A stretch of DNA of 30,626 bases from JANNFX01 sp031380225 (GTDB taxonomy: Bacteria > Pseudomonadota > Alphaproteobacteria > Rhizobiales > Hyphomicrobiaceae). A program made the position numbers and the translations under genes. Positions 14,762 through 23,940 of the stretch are shown in pieces. Positions within the stretch are counted from its first letter, which is position 1. Each line of letters opens with the position of its first letter. The notes under the pieces were generated by a model that did not search any database, was not told where the DNA came from, and saw only the letters and a list, made by a program, of their open reading frames with translations. The stretch lies in assembly GCA_031380225.1 (NCBI GenBank), contig JANNFX010000265.1:1-30626 (forward strand). The letters run 5' to 3'.

Positions 14762-15886
14762 ATGCAGTGGTTGATCGGATGGACTCGTAGGTTACCAATC
14801 ATGACATACGCGGGTCTCAAAACGGTGGGGTACGGCGCGGCGTGCCTGCGGCTCGCCGGGCCTTTAACCCACCCTACAGTCTTGTCGTTTTTGTTGCTGT
14901 TGTTTGCCTCAGCCGGACCCGCCATCGCGCAGCAAAAAGTCCTCGATGTCGTCAAAGCCCGCGGGCAATTGAACTGCGGCGTTAATACGGGACTGGCAGG
15001 CTTCAGCCAACCCGATGATAAAGGCGAATGGACGGGCCTCGATGTCGATGTCTGCCGTGCGATTGCGGCCGCGATTTTCAAAGACTCGAGCCAAGTAAAA
15101 TTTGTCCCGTTGACTGCCAAGGAGCGATTCACGGCGCTCCAATCTGGAGAAGTCGATCTTCTGTCGCGCAATACAACCTGGACCATGAGCCGCGATACCA
15201 CGCTTGGCCTCAGCTTTGCCGGTGTCACCTACTACGATGGCCAAAGCTTTCTGGTCCGCAAATCGCTCAATATCAAAAAGGTCGAAGACCTTGCGGGCGC
15301 GAGCATCTGCGTCCAAACCGGTACAACAAATGAACTCAATTTAGCCGATGTGTTCCGCACCTCAGGCCGCACCTATTACCCGGTCGTGTTTGAAAAGAAT
15401 GACGAGGCCGTTGCCGCCTACAATACCGGGCGATGTGATGCCTACACGACAGATGCGGCCGGGCTCTACGCCGAGCGCTTGAAGCTCGGCAATACCGGCG
15501 AGCATGTTATCTTGCCCGATGTTATTTCCAAGGAACCACTCGGTCCTGTCGTACGCCAAGGCGACAATCAGTGGCTCAATGTCGTCAGATGGACTCTGTT
15601 CGCGATGCTTAATGCCGAGGAAATGGGCGTCACCAAGGACAATGCTAAAGAGATGCAACTGACGTCAAAGCGGCCCGACATTAAGCGGTTGCTCGGCGTT
15701 GAGGGTTCGTTTGGCGAGGGCATCGGGCTCGATAAGGAGTGGGCGCTGCGGATCGTCTCGCAAGTTGGCAATTACGGCGAGAGCTTCGACCGCAATCTTG
15801 GCGCTGGGTCGCGGCTCGGCATTGCGCGCGGGTTGAATGCCTTGTGGACCAAGGGCGGGCTTCACTACGCCGCGCCAATCCGGTGA
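14762..15886 (+). CDS. aapJ: Amino-acid ABC transporter periplasmic binding protein
   Basis: A 374-residue periplasmic solute-binding protein. It has an unusually long N-terminal leader of about 57 residues before AIAQQKVLDVVKARG; the hydrophobic core is LSFLLLLFASAGPAIA, and an ATG at 14801 could give a shorter signal. Family landmarks are LNCGVNTGLAGFSQPD, GEWTGLDVDVCRAIAAA, ALQSGEVDLLSRNTTWT and RCDAYTTDAAGLY, typical of AapJ/BztA proteins binding glutamate, aspartate and other L-amino acids. GGAGG six bases before ATG 14762 decides the start. It sits 11 bases after the ATPase gene. Confidence 0.93.
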   Translation: MQWLIGWTRRLPIMTYAGLKTVGYGAACLRLAGPLTHPTVLSFLLLLFASAGPAIAQQKVLDVVKARGQLNCGVNTGLAGFSQPDDKGEWTGLDVDVCRAIAAAIFKDSSQVKFVPLTAKERFTALQSGEVDLLSRNTTWTMSRDTTLGLSFAGVTYYDGQSFLVRKSLNIKKVEDLAGASICVQTGTTNELNLADVFRTSGRTYYPVVFEKNDEAVAAYNTGRCDAYTTDAAGLYAERLKLGNTGEHVILPDVISKEPLGPVVRQGDNQWLNVVRWTLFAMLNAEEMGVTKDNAKEMQLTSKRPDIKRLLGVEGSFGEGIGLDKEWALRIVSQVGNYGESFDRNLGAGSRLGIARGLNALWTKGGLHYAAPIR

Positions 15887-15897
15887 AGGGCGAGACC

Positions 15898-17049
15898 ATG
15901 CTTGACCGGATATACGATCCAAAAACGCGCGGCTGGCTGATGCAGCTGGCTCTGGTCTTGGGCCTGTTGTTTCTTGGCTATGAGATTGTAACCAACACCG
16001 CGGCAAACCTAAAGAAGCAGAACTTGGCATCAGGGTTTGCATTTCTCGATCGCACGTCGGGATTCGATATCTCTCAAAAACTGATCTCATATGAAAACAC
16101 GTCGACCTTCGGGCGCGCGTTTTGGGTCGGACTTTTGAATACAATATTGGTTGCGAGCATTGGCATCGTGTTGGCGACCGGCCTGGGTTTTGCCATCGGC
16201 TTGGCCCGGCTGTCTTCAAATTGGCTGATGGCGCGTCTAGCAACCGTCTATGTGGAAGTTGTGCGCAATGTGCCGCTATTGCTGCAACTCTTGTTTTGGT
16301 ATTTCGCGGCCCTGCGCTCGCTGCCGATGCCGCTTGAAAGCCACCAATGGGGCAGCTTTTTCGCCAACCGTCGCGGACTGTATTTCCCTTGGCCCGAGTG
16401 GAGCACAGGGGCTGGCGCAATGCTCAACGGCGCGTTGCTGGCAGGCGTATTGACCGGGGTGTTGATTTGGGTCGCCGCGAGACTGCGCCGGCAGTACGGA
16501 GCCGCCTTCAGCGTCTGGCCATTCGCAGTCCTGTTATTTGTCAACGTGCCACTGATGGCACTCCTCCTCGCTGGTCAACCGCTTGAGTTTTCGTTGCCGC
16601 ATGCCGGCCGCTACAACGTTGAAGGCGGTGTGGTTTTACAACCTGAATTTGGCGCGCTGCTGATCGGGCTTGTCGTGTACACAGCTGCGTTTATTGCTGA
16701 AATCGTCCGCGCTGGGGTACTGGGCGTGCCGCAAGGACAGTACGAGGCCGCCGCCGCGTTGGGCCTATCAAAAGCGCAAGCCTTACGCTTGGTCATTATT
16801 CCGTTGGCGATGCGCATTGTCATTCCGCCGCTGACCAATCAGTATTTGAACTTGACCAAAAACTCGTCGCTGGCGGTCGCGATCGGCTACCCGGATTTAG
16901 TGTCGGTTTTTTCAGGGACAGTGCTCAATCTCTCTAACCAAGCGGTTGAAGTGATTTTGATCACCATGGCTGTCTATCTGACATTAAGCCTGCTGACATC
17001 GTTGGCCATGAACATATTCAATGCGCGCTTTGCTTTGGTGGAGCGCTGA
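15898..17049 (+). CDS. aapQ: Amino-acid ABC transporter permease, AapQ type
   Basis: A 383-residue inner-membrane permease of the His/Glu/Gln/Arg/opine family. The transmembrane start (MQLALVLGLLFLGYEIV) is followed by a periplasmic stretch, the permease block TFGRAFWVGLLNTILVASIG, and the conserved ATPase-coupling loop EIVRAGVLGVPQGQYEAAAALGLS (EAA motif). AapQ/BztB proteins are longer than simple permeases because of a large insert in the middle, and that insert is seen here around residues 140-245. ATG 15898 follows the aapJ stop by 11 bases, with an aagggcgag ribosome site. It forms the membrane channel together with AapM. Confidence 0.93.
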   Translation: MLDRIYDPKTRGWLMQLALVLGLLFLGYEIVTNTAANLKKQNLASGFAFLDRTSGFDISQKLISYENTSTFGRAFWVGLLNTILVASIGIVLATGLGFAIGLARLSSNWLMARLATVYVEVVRNVPLLLQLLFWYFAALRSLPMPLESHQWGSFFANRRGLYFPWPEWSTGAGAMLNGALLAGVLTGVLIWVAARLRRQYGAAFSVWPFAVLLFVNVPLMALLLAGQPLEFSLPHAGRYNVEGGVVLQPEFGALLIGLVVYTAAFIAEIVRAGVLGVPQGQYEAAAALGLSKAQALRLVIIPLAMRIVIPPLTNQYLNLTKNSSLAVAIGYPDLVSVFSGTVLNLSNQAVEVILITMAVYLTLSLLTSLAMNIFNARFALVER

Positions 17050-17051
17050 TC

Positions 17052-18155
17052 ATGGGAGAGCAACGCACCGGACTTGGATCGAAATCCTCCATTGAAAACG
17101 TCGAGGCGTGGCTGCGCGCCAATCTGTTTTCATCCCTCGGCAATACGATTGCGACGCTGATCGCTGGCGTGCTAGCGGCAAAACTAATCATCGGTGTGTT
17201 CGATTGGGCCATCGTTCGCGGTGTCTTTACCGGCGCCGACGGCAGCGCGTGTGCAGCGCCTGATGCCGGAGCCTGCTGGCCGTTTATCAAAGCCAAGTTT
17301 GGACTATTTATGGTTGGCCGCTATCCGGATGCTGAACGCTGGCGGGTCTATATGACCTACGCGCTCGCATTGGTGGGGATCGTGCCACTGATACTGACTA
17401 GGGTTTCCGGAAAAAAATGGTTTGCGCTCTACTTAGCACTCGTTTTTCCAATCGCCGCCTATTGGCTGTTGACGGGCGGAGCCTTCGGGTTGCCGGTCGT
17501 GAAAACATCGCTGTGGGGCGGGCTGTTGGTCACGCTTGTGGTCGCAACCACGGGGATAGCAGCATCGTTTCCTCTCGGCATCCTCTTGGCGCTTGGCCGT
17601 CGCTCTGAGCTGCCGATCGTGCGCTGGTTCTCAACCGGCTATATCGAAATTATTCGCGGCGTGCCGCTCATCACTGTGCTGTTCATGGCGTCGGTCATGC
17701 TGCCGCTGTTCTTGCCGCCCGACGTCACATTCGACAAGCTGCTGCGAGCATTGGTTGGCGTCGCATTGTTCTCGGCCGCTTACTTGGCGGAGGTCATTCG
17801 CGGTGGATTGCAGGCGATCCCACGTGGACAATTCGAAGCCGCCGATGCGCTTGGGCTTTCGTATCCAAAAAAGATGGGGCTGGTGGTGCTGCCACAAGCC
17901 ATTAAACTTGTCATACCGGGACTTGTAAATTCGTTCATCTCCCTTTTTAAAGACACCAGCCTCGTGATGATTATCGGCCTGTTTGATTTGCTCGGCATCG
18001 TCCAGCAGTCGGTCCAGTCCGATACTAAATGGTTTTCTCCTCAAACCGCGATCACAGGTTATGTCTTTGCTGGCGTATTGTTTTGGGCCTTCTCGTTCGC
18101 CATGAGCCGCTATTCGGCACGGCTCGAACACGATCTTGATACGGGGCGGCGTTAA
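17052..18155 (+). CDS. aapM: Amino-acid ABC transporter permease, AapM type
   Basis: A 367-residue partner permease. Features are an early membrane helix (NTIATLIAGVLAAKLIIGVF), a cysteine-containing periplasmic segment (CAAPDAGACWPFIKAKFGLFMVG), and several later helices, including WGGLLVTLVVATTGIAASFPLG. The EAA coupling loop is EVIRGGLQAIPRGQFEAADALGLSYPKK, followed by PGLVNSFISLFKDTSLVMIIGL. All match AapM/BztC. The ATG follows the aapQ stop by two bases. No frame damage is seen, so the transporter looks complete with aapP, aapJ and aapQ. Confidence 0.93.
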   Translation: MGEQRTGLGSKSSIENVEAWLRANLFSSLGNTIATLIAGVLAAKLIIGVFDWAIVRGVFTGADGSACAAPDAGACWPFIKAKFGLFMVGRYPDAERWRVYMTYALALVGIVPLILTRVSGKKWFALYLALVFPIAAYWLLTGGAFGLPVVKTSLWGGLLVTLVVATTGIAASFPLGILLALGRRSELPIVRWFSTGYIEIIRGVPLITVLFMASVMLPLFLPPDVTFDKLLRALVGVALFSAAYLAEVIRGGLQAIPRGQFEAADALGLSYPKKMGLVVLPQAIKLVIPGLVNSFISLFKDTSLVMIIGLFDLLGIVQQSVQSDTKWFSPQTAITGYVFAGVLFWAFSFAMSRYSARLEHDLDTGRR

Positions 18156-18221
18156 CCGGCCGCTGTGGACAATGGCAACGGCTATGGCATAGAGGCCGCA
18201 GCCGATACCGGAGCCAAACAC

Positions 18222-19391
18222 GTGACGCCGCCACTCGATGCCATTTCTGCCCGCGCACGGGTGCTCAGTCTGATTGCAGTGATCCTCGCGGCATTTGGCG
18301 TTGGCATCGCGTTCGGTGTTGGCGTGCCCTTAGCATCGCTTACTTTTGAAGCATGGCAGCAGCCGAAATGGCTGATCGGCGTCTTGGGCGCAATCCCGTC
18401 TGTAGCGGTCCTGTTGACGTTGCCATTTGCCCCAAAGATAACCGCCCGCTACGGGGCGGTACCGTTGATCTTGAGCGGCTGCGCGATCGCTTCATTGGGC
18501 TTCGTTGCACTTTACTTTTTTCAGACTCCGGCCGCTTGGCTAATCATCCGGTTCATTATGAGTGCCGGCTTAACATTGCCGTGGCTCATCGGCGAGACCT
18601 GGATCAATACGCTTGCCGGCGATGACAGCCGCGGCCGCGTGATTTCAATTTATGCAATATCATTTTTCGCCGGGTTTGCGATTGGTCCGCTGCTTCTCCA
18701 AGCGATCGGTATTGACGGCTGGATGGCATTTGCTGCAGGCGCGGCGGGGACGTTTTTTTCTGCCATCCCGATCGCCTGGGCGGCCCGGATTGCGCCTGAC
18801 CTGACACACAACGAGGAGACCATCGGGATTTGGCAGGCGCTGCGTCTTTCGCCGCTTGGCTATCTCGGCGGCTTACTTGGCGGTATTGCTGAGATGAGCA
18901 GTTTTTCGCTTCTCGCTAACGTTGGCATCGCAGCAAATCTCAGTCAGGAGCAGGCGTTGTGGCTTTTGAGCTTGTTGACGATTGGCGGCGGATTGATCCA
19001 ACTCGCGGTCGGGTGGCTTGCAGACAAAGTATCGCGCCAACGCGTGATGTTGTTCCTATGCCTGTCATTCATCATACTAACTGCACTGCTGCCGTGGGCG
19101 TTCGGACTTGGCGCGCCAGCTCAGGTTCTGTCGTTTATTCTCGGCGGCGTTGTGCTCGGGTTCTATACCGTTGCGCTGGCTGTGGTCGGCGATGAAGTGT
19201 CCGCGCGCGACCTTGCCAGCGCCAATGCAGCATTTTTGATTATGTTTCAGTTGGGCGGTATCATAGGTCCCGCTGTCACCGGTCTGGCGATGGAATTTAA
19301 TCCGATCTGGGGCTACGTCATCTCGCTTTGCTGCATGATGGCCTTAGGAGCCCTGTTAGTTGGACGTTGGCGCACCAAAAACGTAGCCTAA
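18222..19391 (+). CDS. Major facilitator superfamily transporter (YcaD-like)
   Basis: A 389-residue inner-membrane protein with about twelve hydrophobic segments; the inter-domain loop lies near IAPDLTHNEETIGIWQALR, and the family text GETWINTLAGDDSRGRVISIYA resembles YcaD-type carriers. The MFS loop motif after helix 8 is seen as GWLADKVSRQRVM. GTG 18222 has GGAG eight bases upstream and is preferred; GTG 18165, ten bases after the aapM stop, would add 19 polar residues. It is probably the last gene of the GNAT-aap operon, which hints at export or uptake of an amino-acid-like compound, but the substrate is unknown. Its stop overlaps the convergent oxidoreductase gene by four bases. Confidence 0.87.
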   Translation: MTPPLDAISARARVLSLIAVILAAFGVGIAFGVGVPLASLTFEAWQQPKWLIGVLGAIPSVAVLLTLPFAPKITARYGAVPLILSGCAIASLGFVALYFFQTPAAWLIIRFIMSAGLTLPWLIGETWINTLAGDDSRGRVISIYAISFFAGFAIGPLLLQAIGIDGWMAFAAGAAGTFFSAIPIAWAARIAPDLTHNEETIGIWQALRLSPLGYLGGLLGGIAEMSSFSLLANVGIAANLSQEQALWLLSLLTIGGGLIQLAVGWLADKVSRQRVMLFLCLSFIILTALLPWAFGLGAPAQVLSFILGGVVLGFYTVALAVVGDEVSARDLASANAAFLIMFQLGGIIGPAVTGLAMEFNPIWGYVISLCCMMALGALLVGRWRTKNVA

Positions 19392-20515
19392 CTTTGCAAC
19401 AGCTGCGAGATCCACGCGCCAATAGCGAGGCTCGCGGTCAGACCTGGGCTTTCAATGCCGTAGCAAGCGACCAAGTTCGGAATGCCGTGCTGCGCTTCGG
19501 TGTGAATGGCAAAGTCCTGATCAGGTTCGCCAACTCGTGATAATTTTGGGCGAATGCCGGAGTAAGCGCTAGACAGTGCACCTTCGGGGAGGCCAGGCCA
19601 ATAGCGCCGGATTGAGGTTTCAAATCTTTGCTGACGTTGGTTTGCGCCAGTGCCACCATTGAAGCTCGTATCAGGCGTTTCGCACCATTCGATGTCCGGC
19701 CCAAACTTGGCCGCTCCAGTGCAATCGCGCGTGAAATGGATGCCAAGCCCGCCGTCGGAAGGCAGCGGATAAATGAGACGGCTGAATGGTGCCGGTCCTG
19801 TCAACGCATAATAATGGCCTTTGGCGAAATATGTCTCTGGCGGCGCATAGCTGTTTGGATAGGCGATCAATCGGCCAAGTGAGGTGGCCGAAAGGCCGCC
19901 GCATAAAATCAACTGCCGGCACGACATCGATGCCGTGTGCCCGCTGCTGGTTGTCTCAATGAAAAACAAGCCGTCTGGTGTCCGCGTAATGCCCGTGACT
20001 GCGGTTTGGGTGATGATCTGCCCATCCGATGCCTCTACGACGCCTTCCAGCGCTGTGACATACGCTGCACTGTCAAACACAGCGGTCGACGCCGACAGGA
20101 GGGCGCCACGGCAAGCAAGCGCTGGTTCAAGGTTCATTGCATCGGCCGCAGATAGAGACCGCAAATCATCGACGCCATTGGCCGCCGCATTGGCCGACAG
20201 TCTTGCCAGCGCGATGTCATCGCCGTCGCCCAGAGCTACGATCAGCTTGCCGCAATGCAACAATGGGACCCCTGTATCGGCACAGAAAGTGTCCAGCAGT
20301 TTGGCGCCCTGGCGGCACAGACGCGCCTTCAGACTGCCAGGTGGATAGTAGAGCCCGGCATGGACCACTTCGCTGTTGCGTGCGCTGATCTCAGTTCCAG
20401 CCCGTTGGTGGCGCTCGAGTACAATCACATCGCGCCCGGCTCTAGCCAGCGTGTGTCCTGCCGCCAAACCAACAGCGCCCGCACCAATGATGCACACTTC
20501 GGTATCTGCAACCAT
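19388..20515 (-). CDS. FAD-dependent oxidoreductase, L-2-hydroxyglutarate oxidase-like
   Basis: 375 residues of the DAO/glycerol-3-phosphate dehydrogenase superfamily. The FAD-binding GAGAVG motif is at 11-16 with acidic Glu34 (VLERHQRAG) at the ribose position. The block ISARNSEVVHAGLYYPPGS closely matches LhgO-type enzymes, which oxidise 2-hydroxy acids and pass electrons to the membrane quinone pool. The C-terminal SGIRPKLS and GIESPGLTASLAIG are also typical. ATG 20515 is preceded by GGAG with a five-base spacing. It stands alone on this strand between two plus-strand genes. The exact substrate is not certain, so no symbol is given. Confidence 0.85.
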   Translation of the reverse strand: MVADTEVCIIGAGAVGLAAGHTLARAGRDVIVLERHQRAGTEISARNSEVVHAGLYYPPGSLKARLCRQGAKLLDTFCADTGVPLLHCGKLIVALGDGDDIALARLSANAAANGVDDLRSLSAADAMNLEPALACRGALLSASTAVFDSAAYVTALEGVVEASDGQIITQTAVTGITRTPDGLFFIETTSSGHTASMSCRQLILCGGLSATSLGRLIAYPNSYAPPETYFAKGHYYALTGPAPFSRLIYPLPSDGGLGIHFTRDCTGAAKFGPDIEWCETPDTSFNGGTGANQRQQRFETSIRRYWPGLPEGALSSAYSGIRPKLSRVGEPDQDFAIHTEAQHGIPNLVACYGIESPGLTASLAIGAWISQLLQS

Positions 20516-20619
20516 CCGATCTCCATTTGTTCATTGTGCACAAGTCTCTACACCACAATACAATTGCCAGGATGTTCTGGCGGCTCAACAGTTCAATGCC
20601 GACATCGGAGGATATGACA

Positions 20620-20634
20620 GAACAGAGTGTGAAC
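20620..20634 (+). promoter_or_regulatory. LexA (SOS) operator, GAAC-N7-GAAC
   Basis: gaac at 20620-20623 and gaac at 20631-20634 are separated by exactly seven bases, the alphaproteobacterial LexA box (equivalent to GTTC-N7-GTTC on the other strand). A tatagt hexamer at 20641-20646 could serve as a -10 box, so bound LexA would block transcription toward the DUF2130 gene 83 bases away. It also lies 105 bases upstream of the divergent oxidoreductase gene. Confidence 0.6.
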
Positions 20635-20716
20635 ATAGTGTATAGTCATGCCTCACCAATACCTGAAGCCCGCGACTCCGCCCATAGTGATTGTCTTCGC
20701 AAGGAAAGGTTAATCC

Positions 20717-21850
20717 ATGGCCGCTTCGCGCCCTACAATTCTTGATCTCGTACATTCGTTAAATCCGGAGGAACGCGCAGTTGCCGGAACGTGCCCGCTA
20801 TGCCAGCAAGCCATCCCGCATGAAGTCTCTGACGCCGTCTTAAAGCGTATTGCACAGCGTGAGCGCGAACAGTCCGCCGCTCTCGATCAACGTATGCGAG
20901 ATGCCGTTGCTGCCGCCGAAAGCGAATCCCGCGCCAACTTCGAACTGCAGACACGCGCAGCTGAGGCCGCACTGGCTGCCAAATTCGCCGAGGTCGACGA
21001 AAGCCGGCGCCGGGCTGAAGCAGAAATCGCTACGTTGCGTGCCGAGCAGGACGCCCATGCTGCCGAAAAGCTCGCCGCCATGCGCGAGGCCTTCGAGCGC
21101 GAGAAGACCGTAGCTTTGCAAGCCATCGAAACCAAAGCCTTCGAAGACAAACAGCGCATGGCGGCGAAGATTGCCGATATGCAGCGCCAGCTTGAGAACA
21201 AGACGGCGCAGGATCTAGGTTACGGCCCCGAAGTCGACCTTTTTGAAGCGCTCAAAGGCGAATTTCCGGAAGACCGGATCGTTCGTGTCGAGAAAGGCGC
21301 GGCAGGCGCCGATGTGGTGCACGACATCTACCACAATGGGCGGCAATGCGGCCGTATCGTCTATGACAGCAAGAATTCCAGTCAGTGGCGCAACGATTAC
21401 GTCTCGAAATTGCGCGCTGATCAGACCGATGCCAAAGCTGATCATGCTGTGCTGTGCACGAAGTCGTTTCCGTCTGGTCACAAGGAACTCACAGCCCAAG
21501 ACGGCGTGTTGATTGTGTCACCGCAGCGCGTCGCCGTTTTGGCGGCCATCTTGCGCCGTCATGTCGTGCAGTCCGCAACGCTGCGGCTTGGCAATGAGGC
21601 CCGCGCGCAGAAGACTGAAGCGCTCTACGATTTCATCATGTCTGAGCAATGCCGCAACATTTTAACTTCGATTTCGATCCAGACTGAAGACATGACCGAC
21701 ATCGACGCGAAGGAAATGAAGGCCCATCAGGCGCTATGGAAAAAGCGCGCTGAATTGATCCGCAATGTGCAGCGCGCACACGGCGACTTGTCGTTCGAAA
21801 TTGAGCGCATCATCGGTGTGTCCGGCAATCGCACAGCAAGCGACGAGTGA
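20717..21850 (+). CDS. DUF2130 domain protein (predicted PD-(D/E)XK-like nuclease)
   Basis: 377 residues in three parts. A CPLC pair (Cys26, Cys29) near the start may be half of a zinc site. A long Ala/Glu/Arg-rich coiled coil spans about 45-165. The DUF2130 domain begins at GYGPEVDLFEALKGEFP. Within it, Glu172, Asp199 (GADVVHDI) and the strand GRIVYDSKNSSQW with Asp217 and Lys219 form a pattern like a restriction-type nuclease core, followed by KLRADQTDAKADHAVL. The family has been suggested to act on DNA, but no activity is established that I can cite. AGGAAAGG precedes ATG 20717. The upstream LexA box suggests induction by DNA damage. Confidence 0.87.
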   Translation: MAASRPTILDLVHSLNPEERAVAGTCPLCQQAIPHEVSDAVLKRIAQREREQSAALDQRMRDAVAAAESESRANFELQTRAAEAALAAKFAEVDESRRRAEAEIATLRAEQDAHAAEKLAAMREAFEREKTVALQAIETKAFEDKQRMAAKIADMQRQLENKTAQDLGYGPEVDLFEALKGEFPEDRIVRVEKGAAGADVVHDIYHNGRQCGRIVYDSKNSSQWRNDYVSKLRADQTDAKADHAVLCTKSFPSGHKELTAQDGVLIVSPQRVAVLAAILRRHVVQSATLRLGNEARAQKTEALYDFIMSEQCRNILTSISIQTEDMTDIDAKEMKAHQALWKKRAELIRNVQRAHGDLSFEIERIIGVSGNRTASDE

Positions 21851-21866
21851 GGGCGGAGCGGTTTGT

Positions 21867-22934
21867 TTAGCCGAATAAACGCTTCCAGAGCCCCGGTTTA
21901 GTGCTTTCTGCAAAGCTTGCCTGCTTCCTAGCGCCAAATTTTGTCAGGTAACGCTCACACATCGGAACGGTGCCACGGGTGTAATCGACACCCATCGATT
22001 GCGCTAACCCGGTTTCGGAATGCGAGCCAATCCACGCTACTAGCAGCAAACGGCGCAACATTACAAAGGTTTCGATTTCGGCTTCTTCGCCGGCACTCAA
22101 GACGCCGATGCGCCGGTAGCCGCGCACCCAGGCTTGGAGAAGCTCTGGAACTTCAGGTTGGTGTTCGAAAAATGAGACCGTCGTCGCGCAGTCGTACAGA
22201 AACCACGAGAATCCGCAGTCGTCGAAATCGATGACTTTCACCGTGCCGCCGTCCATCAGCAGATTGGCGAGCCGCATGTCACCATGGACCAGATTGAACC
22301 GGTCCGGCGATTGTCCGAACCGTTCCAGGCGCTCGGCGATCAGCGCAACGGTTTTAGCAAACACCGCTTCGATTTCAGGAGTTAGCCCCATGCCATCGCG
22401 CCACCGGCCCCAATGTGGCCGCTCACCGAGCGACGTTTCGAAATCCCAAGTGTGGCGCTCGAACCAGGTGGGACGCTGCCATGACTTAACATGGGCGTGC
22501 ATGCGTGCCGCGGTCTCACCGAGAAGTTCAAAACCCGCAACATCGTTTGATGCGGGCTCTGCTCCGTTTTCCCATTCGAACAGGACCACGTTGCGCGGGT
22601 TGGGAAGCGCTGGGTTGGCCACAGACTGGATCAACTCGCCATCATGACCCCGAAGTGCTGCTGGCGTCACGACCGTGCCGCTATCTTTCAAAGCACTTTG
22701 CCACGCCAGTTCTGACGCGATGGCACTCCGGGAATGGTAGCCCTCGCGATGCACACGCAAAGCCCATTTTTTTCCTGTTACCGGATCATCAACACGATAG
22801 GTGGCGTTTTCAGAAACATTGATCAATGCCGCAGTGGCACTAGCGGGTATCGGAAACCGCTTCAGACCGTGGCTGGCCAAATTTTGGAGATGGCGCAGCA
22901 GGTCATCGTGCGAAAGTGCAATTGGGTGAGTCAT
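21867..22934 (-). CDS. Phosphotransferase enzyme family protein (APH / homoserine kinase II fold)
   Basis: A 355-residue protein-kinase-like small-molecule phosphotransferase. The catalytic loop is LVHGDMRLANLL (Asp219, Asn224) and the metal-binding motif is VIDFDDCGFSWF (Asp236). The N-terminal ATP lobe contains ENATYRVDDPVTGKKWALRVHR. It transfers phosphate from ATP to an unknown small molecule; homoserine-, choline- and sugar-like substrates occur in the fold. ATG 22934 lacks a clear ribosome site but fits the family start. The methyltransferase gene lies 91 bases upstream on the same strand, and the surrounding genes concern surface glycans, so a phosphorylated sugar or choline-like decoration is possible but unproven. 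Confidence 0.85.
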   Translation of the reverse strand: MTHPIALSHDDLLRHLQNLASHGLKRFPIPASATAALINVSENATYRVDDPVTGKKWALRVHREGYHSRSAIASELAWQSALKDSGTVVTPAALRGHDGELIQSVANPALPNPRNVVLFEWENGAEPASNDVAGFELLGETAARMHAHVKSWQRPTWFERHTWDFETSLGERPHWGRWRDGMGLTPEIEAVFAKTVALIAERLERFGQSPDRFNLVHGDMRLANLLMDGGTVKVIDFDDCGFSWFLYDCATTVSFFEHQPEVPELLQAWVRGYRRIGVLSAGEEAEIETFVMLRRLLLVAWIGSHSETGLAQSMGVDYTRGTVPMCERYLTKFGARKQASFAESTKPGLWKRLFG

Positions 22935-23025
22935 GGGTGGCGGCCAACGGTACCAAGAAACGCAGACACTCTACTGATTGTTGCCCGGCAAAGGGTGAAT
23001 CGTCAACTGTCGACTGACCGGCAGT

Positions 23026-23715
23026 TTATCGCGCTCGTTTGGTCACCAGCACGTGCTGGTTGTTGACGAAGGTGTAGCTCTCGAGGGCGATAGCGCCGGA
23101 CGCTTCGAACGGGGCGCAGAACGTTTCCTTGGTATGGTGATACTTGCCACCCGTGAAGTCGATGGTATCGGATTTCCGCGGCGCGCGATTGTAGGGTAGT
23201 ACCACGTCTTCCATTGGCGTATATTGCCCCATCATGGCCGGCGTCGAGGCAAAAATATTATAGAACCGCCCCTCGGGTTTGAGGTAGCCGTGCCACATCT
23301 CGATGACATTGACACACGCAGGCCGGCTCATGTCGTGCTGATTGTAAAGTCCAGGCCCGCGCGCAAATATCAAATCGAAGAATCCGGTCTCAAACGGCAA
23401 CGCAGTTTCGACATCGCCCGTCACAAAACGGCCCTGAGTATCGCCAACCATCTGCCGGGCGCGGTCAATGCCGCCAGCCGAAATGTCAACGCCATAGAGT
23501 TCTAGTTTGGCGTTCAGTTCCTTAAATCCGCGTGACCAGATGCCGTCGCCACAGCACAAGTCCAAAATCCGGCCACTAGCCGGAACCTTGACGTTTTTCG
23601 ACAACCAGCCTGTGACATTTTTCATGTCGTAGCCAAAACCCGACTGGCTCCGGTAAAAGTCGTCGGTGGCGCTCAGGGCTTCTTCTGGAGATCCATAAAC
23701 CTGATGTTTGGTCAT
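23026..23715 (-). CDS. Class I SAM-dependent methyltransferase
   Basis: 229 residues with a Rossmann methyltransferase core. Motif I is ILDLCCGDGIW (50-60), the ribose-binding acid is in LYGVDISAGGI, and FVTGDVETALPF and FFDLIFARGPGLYNQHD follow. ATG 23715 (MTKHQVYGSPEEAL) is chosen over the longer frame to 23829, whose extra residues are unlike the family; its ribosome site is only a weak agag. The substrate is not readable. The position next to a fused deacetylase-sulfotransferase (divergent, 225 bases apart) and other glycan genes suggests methylation of a glycan or its precursor, which is inference. Confidence 0.82.
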   Translation of the reverse strand: MTKHQVYGSPEEALSATDDFYRSQSGFGYDMKNVTGWLSKNVKVPASGRILDLCCGDGIWSRGFKELNAKLELYGVDISAGGIDRARQMVGDTQGRFVTGDVETALPFETGFFDLIFARGPGLYNQHDMSRPACVNVIEMWHGYLKPEGRFYNIFASTPAMMGQYTPMEDVVLPYNRAPRKSDTIDFTGGKYHHTKETFCAPFEASGAIALESYTFVNNQHVLVTKRAR

Positions 23716-23940
23716 CTGTTGTTTCTCTTCGATTTTGCGGGCCTGGTACGGGCCAGTTTGACAGGCATCAACAGGTGCGGCGGCAATATTAGCCCTGAAT
23801 GGGTAGACCACCGTGACGCGGCGATGCAAGGCCAGAAATGCGCTGCGTCAGTTGGCAAGGGGGGTGTAAAAATGCAATAACCCGCCTGCTTCGCGGTCGG
23901 CCGCAAATGCAGACACGTGCATGGACGAAATTGGACTCTG

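Noticed and set aside
17631..18221. A 196-codon minus-strand frame
   Set aside because: It is antisense to aapM and has no motif.
20614..20745. A short plus-strand frame with ggagg just before its ATG, overlapping the start of the DUF2130 gene
   Set aside because: Ribosome-site spacing is only two bases, the frame covers the LexA box and likely promoter, and it ends inside the next gene.
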